Notes: generated from the sequence alone by a model not told the origin. DNA of 64,000 nucleotides from JBARKJ01 sp963698885 (GCA_963698885.1 CAVOSJ010000003.1:310001-374000); one strand, 5' to 3'; counted from the stretch's first letter, positions 26,505 to 36,652 are shown. Numbers and translations are program-made.

Positions 26505-27472
26505 CTCACGGGATAGAGGGCGTCGCCGAGGCGATTAAAGGCCTTGACAGCCTTGTCATTTCCACACACATAAGCCCTGAAGGGGACGCCATAGGGTCGG
26601 AGCTTGGGCTTGCCCTCTCCCTCATCAAGATGGGGAAGAAGGTGACACTATTAAACGCCGATCCGGTGCCGGAGTTCCTCCATTTCCTGCCCGGGTCCGG
26701 GCTTATCAGGATAGGGACGGAAATTACAGAGCCGCACGACGCGCTGGTCGTGGTGGACTGCGAGCCGGAGCGGACGGGACTTAAAATCAAAGGCGCCCCG
26801 ATAAAAAAAATAATTAACGTCGACCATCACGTAACCAACCCGAAGACGGCGGACGTGTACTGGGTGAACCCGGATGCGGCCGCGGCGGGGGAGATGGTCT
26901 ACGACTTGCTCCTCTTTATGAATGCGCCTATCGACAAGGATATAGCGACCAACCTCTATACCTGCATATTCACCGACACGGGCTCTTTCAGATACACCAA
27001 TACGGACGCGGACGCCCTCTCCAAATCGGCAAAGCTCCTGGGTTACGGAGTAGAAACGTGGCAGATCGCGGAAAACATCTACGAGACGAAGTCCTTCGGC
27101 AGAATGAAGCTTTTGGGCCTGGTCCTTGCGGGGCTGGAAATCAGCGAGGACGGTCTGGTATCCTGGGTCACGGTGAAGGAAGAATTTTACAGCGCGACGG
27201 GCACGAAGGCGGAGGACACGGACGGCTTCATTAATTATCCGCGCGCGATAAAAGGCGTGGAGGCGGCGGTGCTTTTCCGGGAGGCTGGGCCAAGCAAAGT
27301 AAAGATCAGCTTCCGCTCCAAGGGCAGGGTGGACGTCTCCACGCTTGCCGAAAGCCTGGGCGGCGGAGGGCATCCCAACGCGTCCGGCGCGGTCGTTGAC
27401 ATGCCTCTTGAAAAAACCAAAGATTTCGTCCTCCCGAAGGTATTTGAGCACATGAAGAGCTTCACCGCTTGA
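26501..27472 (+). CDS. nrnA: DHH-family oligoribonuclease / pAp phosphatase NrnA
   Basis: Degrades short RNA oligonucleotides and dephosphorylates 3'-phosphoadenosine 5'-phosphate. The metal-binding motifs are STHISPEGDAIGS, VVDCEPER, VDHHVTNP (DHH) and TDTGSFRYTNT. The DHHA1 domain closes with SLGGGGHPNASGAVV. The 323-aa length is typical. It sits between rbfA and truB, as in many bacteria. Confidence 0.94.
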   Translation: MTHGIEGVAEAIKGLDSLVISTHISPEGDAIGSELGLALSLIKMGKKVTLLNADPVPEFLHFLPGSGLIRIGTEITEPHDALVVVDCEPERTGLKIKGAPIKKIINVDHHVTNPKTADVYWVNPDAAAAGEMVYDLLLFMNAPIDKDIATNLYTCIFTDTGSFRYTNTDADALSKSAKLLGYGVETWQIAENIYETKSFGRMKLLGLVLAGLEISEDGLVSWVTVKEEFYSATGTKAEDTDGFINYPRAIKGVEAAVLFREAGPSKVKISFRSKGRVDVSTLAESLGGGGHPNASGAVVDMPLEKTKDFVLPKVFEHMKSFTA

Positions 27473-28365
27473 TGGACGGACTCATCCTGATCGATAAGCC
27501 GCTCGGCTGGACCTCTCACGACGCGGTCTCATTCCTGCGCGGACTGCTGAAAGAAAAACGCACCGGACATACGGGTACGCTCGACCCCGCCGCGACTGGA
27601 CTCCTGCTCGTCCTCCTGGGAAAAGCGACGCGGCTCGCAAAATTTTACGGCGGCAATAAAAAAGAATATACTGCTACCGTAAAGCTGGGATGCGAGACGG
27701 ATACGCTTGACGCCGAGGGGAAAATAATACGCGAAATGTCCGTGCCCGCGCTCGACAGGCGGAAAGTGGAGGAAGTTTTTTCCCGCTTCACCGGGGAAAT
27801 TGAACAGGTCCCGCCCGCCTATTCCGCAGTGAAAATCGGCGGAGAGCCGCTGTACAGGCAGGCCAGGAAGGGTGTTCTTGTTCAGGCCCCGCCGAGGCGG
27901 GTAGTGATAGATTCGCTGGAACTTCTGGAACTATCGGGAGACGAACTTTCATTCCATGCACTATGCTCAAGCGGCACCTACATCCGCTCCCTGGCCAGGG
28001 ATATATCCGAGGCATTGGGGACGTGCGGACATCTGGTCCAGCTCCGAAGGACGGCGGCCGGACTATATAAGGCGGAAGACGCGCTGTCCCTTGAGCCGAA
28101 GCCGGCCCCCGACGAGGCGTGCAAGAGAGTAATGCAAATCGATATGCTTCTGCCGGAACTCCCGGAGGTCAGGTTGACCCCGCGCGGGGTAGAAGACGTA
28201 TGCCATGGGAGGCCGCCGGCGCATGACGATTTCATTTTAATGCCGGAGTTGCGGGAAGGTACGCCGGTCCGTCTGACGGATGAATCCGGAAGGCTTTTAG
28301 CTATCGGAGAACCGGCGGGCGAAGGTGCAAAAAACCCGATACTGCCTAAGGTGGTGCTGATTTAA
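27472..28365 (+). CDS. truB: tRNA pseudouridine(55) synthase
   Basis: Makes pseudouridine 55 in the T-loop of tRNAs. LILIDKPLGWTSHDAV opens the protein; the catalytic Asp is in HTGTLDPAATGLL near residue 42; GTYIRSLARDISEALG follows, and a C-terminal PUA-like region. The ATG at 27472 overlaps the nrnA stop (TGATG); an in-frame TTG one codon earlier is less likely. It has 297 aa. Confidence 0.95.
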   Translation: MDGLILIDKPLGWTSHDAVSFLRGLLKEKRTGHTGTLDPAATGLLLVLLGKATRLAKFYGGNKKEYTATVKLGCETDTLDAEGKIIREMSVPALDRRKVEEVFSRFTGEIEQVPPAYSAVKIGGEPLYRQARKGVLVQAPPRRVVIDSLELLELSGDELSFHALCSSGTYIRSLARDISEALGTCGHLVQLRRTAAGLYKAEDALSLEPKPAPDEACKRVMQIDMLLPELPEVRLTPRGVEDVCHGRPPAHDDFILMPELREGTPVRLTDESGRLLAIGEPAGEGAKNPILPKVVLI

Positions 28366-28462
28366 AAAAAGCTTTACAAACTATGATGGTTATGTTAGTT
28401 TTTGAGTTTATGGACTATCAATATTCAATGACTGGCAATTCCATGGGAAGGAGGTAACAGAG

Positions 28463-28732
28463 ATGGCGCTGGAGAAGGACATGAAACAGGATTTAATAGG
28501 TAAATTTAAAGTACACGACACAGATACCGGTTCGCCGGAGGTCCAGATCGCACTCCTGAGCGAGCGGATTAAATATCTTACCGAACATTTCAAGGCCCAC
28601 AAAAAGGATTTCCACTCAAGGCGCGGGCTTTTAAAAATGGTCGGACGCAGGAGAAGGCTCCTTGACTACCTCAAGAAAAAGAGCGTTGACCGCTACAAGA
28701 GGATGGTCGAAGAAATGGGCCTCAGAAAATAA
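28463..28732 (+). CDS. rpsO: 30S ribosomal protein S15
   Basis: Primary 16S rRNA-binding protein, 89 aa. Conserved segments: HDTDTGSPEVQIALLSERIKYLTEHFK, HKKDFHSRRGLL, MVGRRRRLLDYLKK. A strong AAGGAGG site precedes the ATG. The 97-nt gap after truB is AT-rich and may hold a promoter, and in other bacteria S15 represses its own mRNA there. pnp follows 20 nt later, the classic rpsO–pnp pair. Confidence 0.98.
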   Translation: MALEKDMKQDLIGKFKVHDTDTGSPEVQIALLSERIKYLTEHFKAHKKDFHSRRGLLKMVGRRRRLLDYLKKKSVDRYKRMVEEMGLRK

Positions 28733-28752
28733 GACTGGAGAAAAACTATTAC

Positions 28753-30849
28753 ATGGTTCATAAAGTAGAAATGCCCTTAAGGGAGGGCACCCTCACCCTG
28801 GAGACGGGCAAGATTGCCCGGCAGGCGAGCGGTGCGGTTATAGCGACATTCGGGGACACCGTAGTCCTCGCCACGGCAGTCTCTTCAAAGGTTGAGCGGG
28901 AGGGGCAGGACTTCTTCCCCCTTACGTGCGATTACCTCGAGAAGACTTACGCCGCTGGCAAGATACCCGGCGGATTCTTCAAGAGGGAAGGCAGGCTCAC
29001 CGAGAAGGAAACCTTAACCTCCCGGTTGATCGACAGGCCGCTTCGGCCCCTGTTCCCGAAAGGGTTCCTCTGCGAGACGCAGATAATAGCCAACGTCCTT
29101 TCATTCGGCGAGGAGAACGTCTCTGACATAATGGGGATGATCGCCGCGTCGGCGGCCCTTTCCATTTCCGATATCCCGTTTAACGGACCTGTCAGCGCCG
29201 TACGGATCGGGATGGTGGACGGCAAGTTCGTCGTCAACCCGACCCTCAAGGAGATGGAGCAGACGAAGCTCGAACTCACCGTCGCCGGCACGAAAGAAGC
29301 CATAATGATGGTAGAGTCCTGGGCGGCCGAGGTCAGCGAGGACGTTATGCTGGACGCCCTGGAACTGGCGCACGAAGAGATAAAGAAGGGCGTCGCGCTC
29401 CAGGAGAAACTCCGTGAGCAGGCCGGGTTAGAGAAGCGCACGGTCAAGAAGATCGAGATAGACTCCGCACTGGTGGAGGAAGTCAAGGCGAAAGCCGTCT
29501 CCGGCATAAGCGAGTTTATCGCGATCCCCAATAAGACGGAGCGCCAGAAGTCGTTAGACAACCTCCAGTCGGAAATAACGGCGGAGATCGGCGGGGACGA
29601 CATCACCAGGGTAAGGAACATCAGCATCATCTTCCACGATATCGAAAGGGATATGGTCAGGAAGATGATACTTGAGAGGGGTGTCCGCGCTGACGGCAGG
29701 GGTGTCCGGGATATCCGCCAGATAACCTGCGATACGAGCATACTCCCCAGGACGCACGGCTCGGCGCTCTTCACGAGAGGCGAGACCCAGGCGCTCGTTA
29801 CCGCGACTCTCGGCACCTCCGATGACGCGCAGATGATAGACGCGCTCGAAGGCGTAAGCTACAAGCCGTTCATGCTCCACTACAACTTCCCGCCGTACTC
29901 CGTAGGCGAAGCCAAATTCCTGCGCGGCCCCGGAAGGCGCGAGATAGGCCACGGCGCCCTGGCGGAAAAGTCGCTCAGGCAGGTAATCCCGGTGAAGGAG
30001 AAATTCCCGTACACCATCCGTATAGTCTCGGACATCACCGAGTCGAACGGCAGCTCGTCAATGGCCTCCGTCTGCGGCGGAACGCTCGCCCTGATGGATG
30101 CAGGCGTGCCCATAACGGCGCCGGTGGCCGGGATAGCGATGGGGCTTATAAAGGAAGACGAGAAGTACGTCGTACTCTCGGACATCCTTGGGCTTGAAGA
30201 CCATCTGGGCGACATGGATTTCAAGGTGACCGGAACAAGCGCAGGCGTCTGCGCCCTGCAGATGGACATAAAGATAGGCGGCGTCACCAAGGCCCTGATG
30301 AAGGAAGCCCTTGCTCAGGCGAAGGAAGGCCGGCTCCATATCCTTGGCAGGATGCTGGACGCGTTACCGGAGTCCAGGCCGAACCTCTCCCCGCACGCCC
30401 CCAGGATATTCACCATCCAGATAAAGCCGGACAAGATACGAGAGGTAATAGGCTCCGGCGGCAAGGTGATAAGGGGCATAGTGGAGGAAACCGGCTGCAA
30501 GATCGATATCGAGGACACCGGCGTTATAAACATAGCTTCCTCGGATGAGGCCGCCGCAAAGAAGGCCATCGACATTATCCAGGGAATCGTCATGGAGCCG
30601 GAGATAGGCAAGATTTATAAAGGCAAGGTCCGGAAGATCATGGACTTCGGCGCCTTCGTTGAGATTACGCCGGGGACGGACGGCCTGGTACATATCTCTC
30701 AGATCGCCGAGCACAGGGTGACGAATGTCGCCGATGAGCTTAAGGAAGGCGACGAGATAATGGTGAAGGTCCTGGAAGTTGACCGCCAGGGCAAGATACG
30801 CCTCTCGGCCAAGGAAGCGGCCAAGGATTTAAAGGCGAAGCAAGACTAA
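28753..30849 (+). CDS. pnp: Polyribonucleotide nucleotidyltransferase (PNPase)
   Basis: Phosphorolytic 3'-to-5' exoribonuclease of the RNA degradosome. It has two RNase PH domains (the second with RGETQALVTATLG and MDAGVPITAPVAGIAMGL), a KH domain (IREVIGSGGKVIRGIVEETGC-type, near residue 560), and an S1 domain (GKVRKIMDFGAFVEITPGTDGL). The 698-aa length is standard. It is followed by an intrinsic terminator that ends the block begun at rimP. Confidence 0.98.
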   Translation: MVHKVEMPLREGTLTLETGKIARQASGAVIATFGDTVVLATAVSSKVEREGQDFFPLTCDYLEKTYAAGKIPGGFFKREGRLTEKETLTSRLIDRPLRPLFPKGFLCETQIIANVLSFGEENVSDIMGMIAASAALSISDIPFNGPVSAVRIGMVDGKFVVNPTLKEMEQTKLELTVAGTKEAIMMVESWAAEVSEDVMLDALELAHEEIKKGVALQEKLREQAGLEKRTVKKIEIDSALVEEVKAKAVSGISEFIAIPNKTERQKSLDNLQSEITAEIGGDDITRVRNISIIFHDIERDMVRKMILERGVRADGRGVRDIRQITCDTSILPRTHGSALFTRGETQALVTATLGTSDDAQMIDALEGVSYKPFMLHYNFPPYSVGEAKFLRGPGRREIGHGALAEKSLRQVIPVKEKFPYTIRIVSDITESNGSSSMASVCGGTLALMDAGVPITAPVAGIAMGLIKEDEKYVVLSDILGLEDHLGDMDFKVTGTSAGVCALQMDIKIGGVTKALMKEALAQAKEGRLHILGRMLDALPESRPNLSPHAPRIFTIQIKPDKIREVIGSGGKVIRGIVEETGCKIDIEDTGVINIASSDEAAAKKAIDIIQGIVMEPEIGKIYKGKVRKIMDFGAFVEITPGTDGLVHISQIAEHRVTNVADELKEGDEIMVKVLEVDRQGKIRLSAKEAAKDLKAKQD

Positions 30850-30878
30850 GGCAACAAGATAAACGCGAAGAAAAGAAG

Positions 30879-30915
30879 GGAAATGGGCAGTGACTTGGCT
30901 CGTTTCCTTTTTTTT
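30879..30915 (+). terminator. Intrinsic terminator after pnp
   Basis: GGAAATGGGC pairs with GCTCGTTTCC (ten pairs, two of them G-U) around a nine-base loop, followed by T8. It closes the rimP–pnp transcription unit, 24 nt before the M16 peptidase gene. Confidence 0.85.
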
Positions 30916-30938
30916 ATGGTAATATCTTAGGTAACGCC

Positions 30939-32195
30939 ATGTATAAAAGAGAACTGTTAGATAACGGGATGCGCGTAGTGACCGAGCGGATAAACCACGT
31001 CCGGTCCGTGTCGCTCGGCGTCTGGATAAACGTGGGAGCGAGGGACGAATCCCCTGAGCTGAGCGGTGTATCCCATTTCATAGAGCACATGCTCTTCAAG
31101 GGCACAAACAGGAGGAGCGCGCGGGACATCGCCATCGAGATGGACTCCATGGGCGGCGAGCTCAACGCGTTCACCAGCAAAGAAGGCACGACCTATTACG
31201 TAAAGGTCCTGGACGAACACCTGTTCCGCGCCGTGGACCTCCTGACCGACATCTTCAACAACTCCATATTCGACCAAAAGGAGCTCGACCGTGAGCGCAA
31301 GGTGATACTGGAGGAGATAAAGATGGTCGAGGATACGCCCGACGACCTGGTGCATGAACTCCTCTACGAATCGGTCTGGAAGGGCACCCCGCTTGGTCAG
31401 CCCGTTTTAGGGACCCGGAAGAGCATGAGCGGCCTGTCGCGCGAAAACCTTATCAACTACATGAAAGATTATTACGTGCCCTCCGAGATCGTTATCTCCG
31501 CCGCCGGCAATTTCGACCACGACCTCCTGATGGAGACGCTGGACAAAAGCTTCGGCGGGAGGAAAAAGAAGAAGGCAAGGCCCCAGAGCGAGTCAGCCGG
31601 TTTCAAGCCGGCCATCAACGTGAGGCACCGGAAACTGGAGCAGGTCCATGTCTGCATGGGCGCGAAGGGGCTGCCGTACTCGCACAAGGACCGTTTCGGG
31701 ATGTATGCCCTGAATACCATGCTGGGGAGCAGTATGAGTTCCAGGCTTTTTCAGGAGATACGCGAGAAGCGCGGGCTTGCCTATTCCGTCTATTCGTACC
31801 TCACTTCTTTGAAAGATACCGGCCTATTCGTCATCTATGCCGGGGTCAGCCCTTCCAAGGCCGCATCGGTGGTCAGGGTCATCTGGAAAGAGGTAAAGAA
31901 GCTGCGGGAGGAGGGCGTGACGAAGGGCGAACTGGAAAAGGTAAAAGAACAGCTTAAAGGAAATATGGTCCTCGGCATGGAAAATACGTACAACAGGATG
32001 AGCCAGCTCGCAAAACAGGAGATGTACCTGGGCCGCCGCTACACCCTGGACGAGATAATCGCGGAAATCGAGAAGGTGGATGCGGACCAGGTGAACAGGC
32101 TGGTGCATGAGCTTTTCGGCAGCGAGGAAATAGCCATGAGCGCCCTGGGGCCGATAGAGAAGGCAGAGCTTCAAAAAGAAATCCCCGTCCATTAA
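30939..32195 (+). CDS. M16 family zinc metallopeptidase
   Basis: Processing-peptidase-like enzyme of 418 aa. The inverted zinc motif HxxEH is in HFIEHMLFKGT near residue 46, with the third ligand Glu in RERKVILEEIKM. The C-terminal pseudo-domain shows the MLGSSMSSRLFQEIREKRGLAYSVYS substrate-binding block. It matches the single-gene YmxG/PqqL type found beside pnp and dut in many bacteria. Its substrate is unknown. Confidence 0.94.
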   Translation: MYKRELLDNGMRVVTERINHVRSVSLGVWINVGARDESPELSGVSHFIEHMLFKGTNRRSARDIAIEMDSMGGELNAFTSKEGTTYYVKVLDEHLFRAVDLLTDIFNNSIFDQKELDRERKVILEEIKMVEDTPDDLVHELLYESVWKGTPLGQPVLGTRKSMSGLSRENLINYMKDYYVPSEIVISAAGNFDHDLLMETLDKSFGGRKKKKARPQSESAGFKPAINVRHRKLEQVHVCMGAKGLPYSHKDRFGMYALNTMLGSSMSSRLFQEIREKRGLAYSVYSYLTSLKDTGLFVIYAGVSPSKAASVVRVIWKEVKKLREEGVTKGELEKVKEQLKGNMVLGMENTYNRMSQLAKQEMYLGRRYTLDEIIAEIEKVDADQVNRLVHELFGSEEIAMSALGPIEKAELQKEIPVH

Positions 32196-32199
32196 AGAA

Positions 32200-32652
32200 A
32201 TGCCCGTACAACTAAAAATAAAAATAAAGAAATTACCTGAAAGCGAAGACCTGCCTCTGCCGTCGTACCAGACGGAGCATTCCGCGGGGATGGACCTGCT
32301 TGCCGCGGTGGACGGAGAGCTTGTAGTCCCGTCCGGGAAATGGGCGCTTGTCCCTACTGGAATATCCATAGAGCTTCCGGTAGGGTATGAGGCACAGGTG
32401 CGCCCCCGGAGCGGTTTGGCCGCGAAACACGGCATAAGCCTGGTCAATGCGCCGGGTACGGTGGATGCCGATTACCGCGGCGAGATAAAGGTCATACTGA
32501 TTAATTTCGGTGAAGAGCCGTTTATAATAAAACGCGGCGACCGCATCGCCCAGATGGTGATAAACGAGGTGGTCCGGGCGGAGCTGATCCACGTCGAAGA
32601 ACTGAATGGAACTAAACGCGGGGACGGAGGATTCGGGCACACTGGAACATGA
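32200..32652 (+). CDS. dut: dUTP diphosphatase
   Basis: Hydrolyses dUTP to dUMP, keeping uracil out of DNA. The five trimeric dUTPase motifs are visible: SAGMDLLA, PRSGLAAKHGISL, NAPGTVDADYRGEI, RGDRIAQMV, and the C-terminal arm GDGGFGHTG. At 150 aa it is a normal homotrimeric type. The stop overlaps the mutL start (ATGA). Confidence 0.97.
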   Translation: MPVQLKIKIKKLPESEDLPLPSYQTEHSAGMDLLAAVDGELVVPSGKWALVPTGISIELPVGYEAQVRPRSGLAAKHGISLVNAPGTVDADYRGEIKVILINFGEEPFIIKRGDRIAQMVINEVVRAELIHVEELNGTKRGDGGFGHTGT

Positions 32653-34398
32653 TTAAAATCCTTCCTGAAAATATCGCCAATAAAATCGCCGCCGGAGAAG
32701 TGGTGGAGCGGCCGGCGTCGGTGGTGAAGGAACTGGTCGAAAACTCCCTTGATTCCGGCGCATCACGGATATTCATCGAGACGGGGGGCGGCGGGACCAA
32801 GCTAATAAAGATAATCGACGACGGCTCGGGGATGTCCCCGGACGACGCCCTCCTGGCATTCGAGCGCCATGCGACCAGCAAGCTGAGTTCCGACGACGGT
32901 CTCATGTCAATCTCCACCATGGGCTTTCGGGGCGAGGCGCTCCCGTCCATCGCATCGGTTTCACGGTTCAGGCTCACCACGTCCACAGGTGAGGGCCACG
33001 GCTCATTAATCTCAATCGAAGGCGGAAAAATCCAGGGCGTGAAGGAGGTCGGTGCGGCCAGGGGCACCACGGCGGAGGTGCGCGACTTATTCTTCAATAC
33101 CCCGGCAAGGCTTAAGTTCTTAAAGAGCCGGGAGACCGAGCTATCGCATATCGCGGCGACGGTTGAGAGGCTGGCGCTTGCGCACCCGATGGTCCATTTC
33201 AGGCTGACAAGTGACGGCAAGGAATTGTTCGATTGCACGCCGGTCCGGGAGCTCAGGGAGCGGGTGGCCCAGGTTTACGGAAGAGACTTCGCGAAGGGAC
33301 TCTCGGAGATAAATCACAGCGGCGTAGCATGCCGCGTTAATGGTTTCGTATCCGCGCCGGGAAGCACCTTCTCCGACCGCTCAAGGCAGGAGACCTTCGT
33401 GAACCACCGGCCCGTGAAGGACCGTGTGATAACCCGCGCCCTTTACGATGCATACGAGTCGCTGCTTATGAAGGAGCGGCACCCGGCATCGATCCTTTTC
33501 ATAGACATAGAACCCTCGCAGGTGGACGTGAACGTGCATCCGGCCAAGAGGGAGGTCCGTTTCGCGGATGCGCAAGGGGTGCAGAGGACTATAAGAGAGG
33601 CCGTCATCTGTGCGCTGAAAAGCTCCGAGTGCGCCCCCGGCGCCGATGCCTTCATGGAATGCAGGCACTGTGCGCGAGGCCGCTGCCCCATTCGCCCCGC
33701 CGTCTGGTTGGCCTACCGCCACTTATCGGGACGATGCCGAGAGTTTCCCGGTTTATGAGCACCGCCAGGAGAGGATTCCGCTCCACACGGAGAGGAATGT
33801 TCACCCGGAACCGGAACGGGAATTCAGCCGGGAGTTCCCCATGCAGGTTATGGATTCCTACATCATTGCCAGGAGAGAAGACGGCTTTATCTTAATCGAC
33901 CAGCACGCGGCGCACGAGCGCGTGCAGTACGAAAAGGTGAAGGCCCGGTTCGGCAAGCACGGGGAATCCTCGCAAGGATTACTCGTCCCGGAGCGTATAG
34001 AGCTTACCGCGAAGGAGGCGGCGCTCCTTGAGGCCGTCCTGCCGGAGCTTAAGGAACTGGGGATAGATGCGGAGCCTTTCGGCGGCGGCAGTTTCCTCAT
34101 CCGCTCAAAGCCGCTGTTCCTTGAGAAGGCGGACATAAAGGAAGTGGTGCTTGGGCTGGTATCCGAGCTGGAAAGCGCGGACGTGAAAGGGAAGGCCGAG
34201 GAGCTTCGGGAAAAGATTTGCAAATCGGTCGCCTGCAAGAGCGCCGTCAAGGCCGGCAAAAAATTACACCCGTACGCGATGGAGCGGCTCATAGAACAAC
34301 TCTTCTCCTGCGAGATGCCATACACCTGCGCACACGGCAGGCCTACGGTCATAAAGTTCGGGCTGAACGAGTTGGAGAAGATGTTCAAGAGGAAGTAA
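32649..34398 (+). CDS. mutL: DNA mismatch repair protein MutL, endonuclease type (one-base frameshift)
   Basis: GHKL ATPase that couples mismatch recognition to strand removal. The N-terminal domain shows NKIAAGEVVERPASVVKELV, DDGSGM and GFRGEALPSIASVS. The C-terminal domain shows DQHAAHERVQYE, matching the nicking motif DQHA(X)2E(X)4E, and CAHGRP. The first frame stops at 33758 and the second, ending at 34398, overlaps it; the shift lies after about 33600, with the C5 run at 33634–33638 a candidate. Removing one base gives 582 aa. The metal-binding motif implies a MutH-independent system. Confidence 0.9.
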
Positions 34399-34405
34399 AA
34401 AAACT

Positions 34406-34819
34406 ATGCGTTCGCTCATAATGCTCTTCTGTTTTATAGTTTTCTCTGCTGGCTTTGCATTTGCAGGGAATCATGATTTAAAAGAAAGCAGTCCCGCAGG
34501 GAGAATTTGCATAGAACGGCCTGAAAACAGTGGATTTCTTAATATCGTCTCAACAAAGATAGAATTTAATAATCATCAAAAAATTTCTTTATCAGGCGGT
34601 GAGCAAGCTTGTATTTCAGTGAATCCCGCGGACTATTATTTCAAAATAGAATCTATTGATCCATATCCCCGCTCTCATAAGGGTAAACCAAGAAAATGGG
34701 AATCCGCCACTATAAAAGTTCATGTTAACGTTGGAGAGACCGCGACTTTTATATTATCGCCAGGAATTAACAAGAATGGGTATGCCGGAAGCTGGAATGC
34801 AACTCCCATTAAAAAATAA
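34406..34819 (+). CDS. Secreted protein of unknown function, AT-rich
   Basis: A 137-aa protein with a clear signal peptide (MRSLIMLFCFIVFSAGFAFA, cleavage after AFA). The mature part is about 115 aa, with a probable beta-sandwich character and one cysteine pair (RICIE; QACIS). I recognise no family. The gene is visibly richer in A and T than mutL and miaA on either side and uses AAA, TTT and ATA codons freely, suggesting acquisition by transfer. Its 3' end overlaps the likely miaA start by 23 nt. Confidence 0.75.
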   Translation: MRSLIMLFCFIVFSAGFAFAGNHDLKESSPAGRICIERPENSGFLNIVSTKIEFNNHQKISLSGGEQACISVNPADYYFKIESIDPYPRSHKGKPRKWESATIKVHVNVGETATFILSPGINKNGYAGSWNATPIKK

Positions 34820-35775
34820 CTTTAAACTATTTATTATCGTCGGCCCGACAGCAGTCGGCAAGACTGAAATATCATTAGCCATCGCCGAAGAAATCGGCGC
34901 GGAAATAATATCCGCGGACTCCATGCAGGTGTACCGGGGCATGGACATCGGCACCGCGAAACCAACTCTTCAGGAACGGGCGCGGGTGCCGCACCACCTG
35001 ATAGACGTAGCGGACCCGAAGGAGGAATTCTCAGCCGGGCGGTACGTTCAGCTTGCGGACGAGGCGATAGAGGATATCAGGCGGACGGGGGAAAATCCCC
35101 CTGGTCGTGGGCGGAACGGGTATGTATATAAGGGCGCTCACGGAGGGGCTTTTTGAGGGGCCGGTAGCGGATTTTGCCCTGCGGGAAGAACTGATGGACG
35201 CTGAACGCAAAGAGCCGGGCGCGCTTTATAGTATGTTGAAAAATGCCGACCCTAAGGCGGCGGAAAAGATACATCCTTCGGACATACGGAGGACGATTCG
35301 CGCGCTGGAGGTATTTCAAAAGTCCGGCAAGCCAATCAGCGAGAGCCAGTCTCAGTGGGGCGCCACAGGCTCAGATAGGGGTGCTGACAGGGGCGGCAGG
35401 TATAACTGTAAAATCGCGGGCCTGACAATGCCCCGGCCGGAGCTTTACAGGCGTATAGAAGCGCGGGTGGACAAGATGTTGGATGAGGGATTTCTTGACG
35501 AGGTGAAGACGCTTCGGGATAAAGGCTGCACCCGTGAGATGCCCTCCATGCATGCCCTCGGCTACAAACAGCTCCTGGCGCATCTGGACGGCGATCTGGG
35601 TTTGGATGAGGCGGCGCGGCTGATAAAACGCGACACGAGGCACTACGCCAAGAGGCAATATACCTGGTTCAACGGCCAGGAAGGCGTGCAGTGGGTTGAT
35701 ATTTCTGATAAAAATTTAGCGTCATCCATGGACTCGGTGAAGAAAGCACTTGATATTTCCGGGGATTTCCGATAG
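34797..35775 (+). CDS. miaA: tRNA dimethylallyltransferase (one-base frameshift)
   Basis: Prenylates A37 of tRNAs reading UNN codons. GPTAVGKTEIS is the P-loop; DSMQVYRGMDIGTAKP and GGTGMYIRALTEG follow; the C-terminal part has MHALGYKQLLAHL and TRHYAKRQYTWF. The frame breaks at the G5 run 35087–35091: with four Gs the text reads RTGKIPLVVGGTG, as expected. Corrected length is 325 aa. I place the start at ATG 34797; upstream in-frame ATGs at 34776 and 34782 are possible. hfq follows, the usual miaA–hfq pair. Confidence 0.92.
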
Positions 35776-35834
35776 TTTTCTATAAGATGGGTAGGGCGGA
35801 GAAGTATTAACACATTTGGAAAAAAGGGAGAGAT

Positions 35835-36161
35835 ATGTCGAGGTCCCAGATAAACCTGCAGGACGCGTTTTTAAACCACGTGCGAAAAGAGAAAATCCCG
35901 GTCGTCGTGAATATCGCCGGAGGGGGTAAGATCGAGGGCCTGGTGAAAGGCTTCGATAACTTCGTCATTCTGCTTAAGCATGACGGCCAGCACCTTATCT
36001 ACAAGCACGCCATCAATTCGATCGTGCCGGAGCGCGCGGTGGAACTGGCTGGCCATGTAAACCATGCCGATCAAGAGCCGAAGGACGCCAGGGAAATCCC
36101 GGCGCCGGAGACGGCGGCCCCGGTACCGGCGGAGTCCGAGGAGCCCTGGGTGGAAGGCTGA
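35835..36161 (+). CDS. hfq: RNA chaperone Hfq
   Basis: Hexameric Sm-like protein that helps small RNAs pair with mRNAs. All canonical positions are present: Q9 and D10 with the family NLQDAFLN, basic rim VRKEKIPV, the Sm1 core, DNFVILLK with the base-stacking Phe, and the Sm2 motif YKHAINSIVP. A 40-residue acidic Pro/Ala-rich tail follows. At 108 aa it is normal. Two divergent Hfq-like genes lie at 60539–61421. Confidence 0.97.
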   Translation: MSRSQINLQDAFLNHVRKEKIPVVVNIAGGGKIEGLVKGFDNFVILLKHDGQHLIYKHAINSIVPERAVELAGHVNHADQEPKDAREIPAPETAAPVPAESEEPWVEG

Positions 36162-36559
36162 TGCCTGAAAGGAAGAACCCCTTCCCCACGGTGGACGTCA
36201 TAATCGAGCTGCCGGAGGGGATAGTCCTGATAGAGAGGAAGAACGAGCCGCATGGCTGGGCGATACCCGGCGGGTTCATAGATTACGGCGAGAGCGCCGA
36301 GGCCGCGGCCGTCCGGGAGGCCAGGGAAGAAACTGATTTAGACATTTTGCTGATACGTCAGTTCCACACATATTCCGACCCGAAAAGGGACCCCCGTTTT
36401 CACACCATATCGACGGTATTCATAGCCAGGGCGGAAGGCATGCCGAGGGCGGGCGACGACGCAAAGGGCATAGGCGTTTTCACCAAAGGCAGCCTGCCCT
36501 CTCCCATCTGTTTCGACCACCCCCGTATACTTGAGGATTATTTCTCCGGCCGGTATTAA
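36161..36559 (+). CDS. Nudix hydrolase
   Basis: A 132-aa hydrolase for nucleoside diphosphate-linked substrates. The Nudix box starts GGFIDYGES near residue 36 and runs through REAREETDL. The final glycine of the consensus REUXEEXGU is Asp here. It resembles the ADP-ribose pyrophosphatase subgroup, but the substrate cannot be told from sequence. It is coupled to hfq by a TGATG overlap. Confidence 0.9.
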   Translation: MPERKNPFPTVDVIIELPEGIVLIERKNEPHGWAIPGGFIDYGESAEAAAVREAREETDLDILLIRQFHTYSDPKRDPRFHTISTVFIARAEGMPRAGDDAKGIGVFTKGSLPSPICFDHPRILEDYFSGRY

Positions 36560-36585
36560 AAGCTATTAAAACTACCCGAAATCCC

Positions 36586-36614
36586 TTTACAAAATACTCC
36601 CTTTGGCCTATAAT
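36586..36614 (+). promoter_or_regulatory. Sigma-70 promoter for mtnP
   Basis: TTTACA, 17-nt spacer, perfect TATAAT; the start codon is 39 nt further on with an AGGAGAAA ribosome site. One of the best promoters in the window. Confidence 0.85.
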
Positions 36615-36652
36615 CCGGCTGTTTCAGTTGATTATTTTTAGGAGAAATTAAA

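Noticed and set aside
33600..33758. mutL read as two separate genes
   Set aside because: Both halves belong to one MutL; the overlap and a single-base correction give a full-length protein with intact N- and C-terminal motifs.
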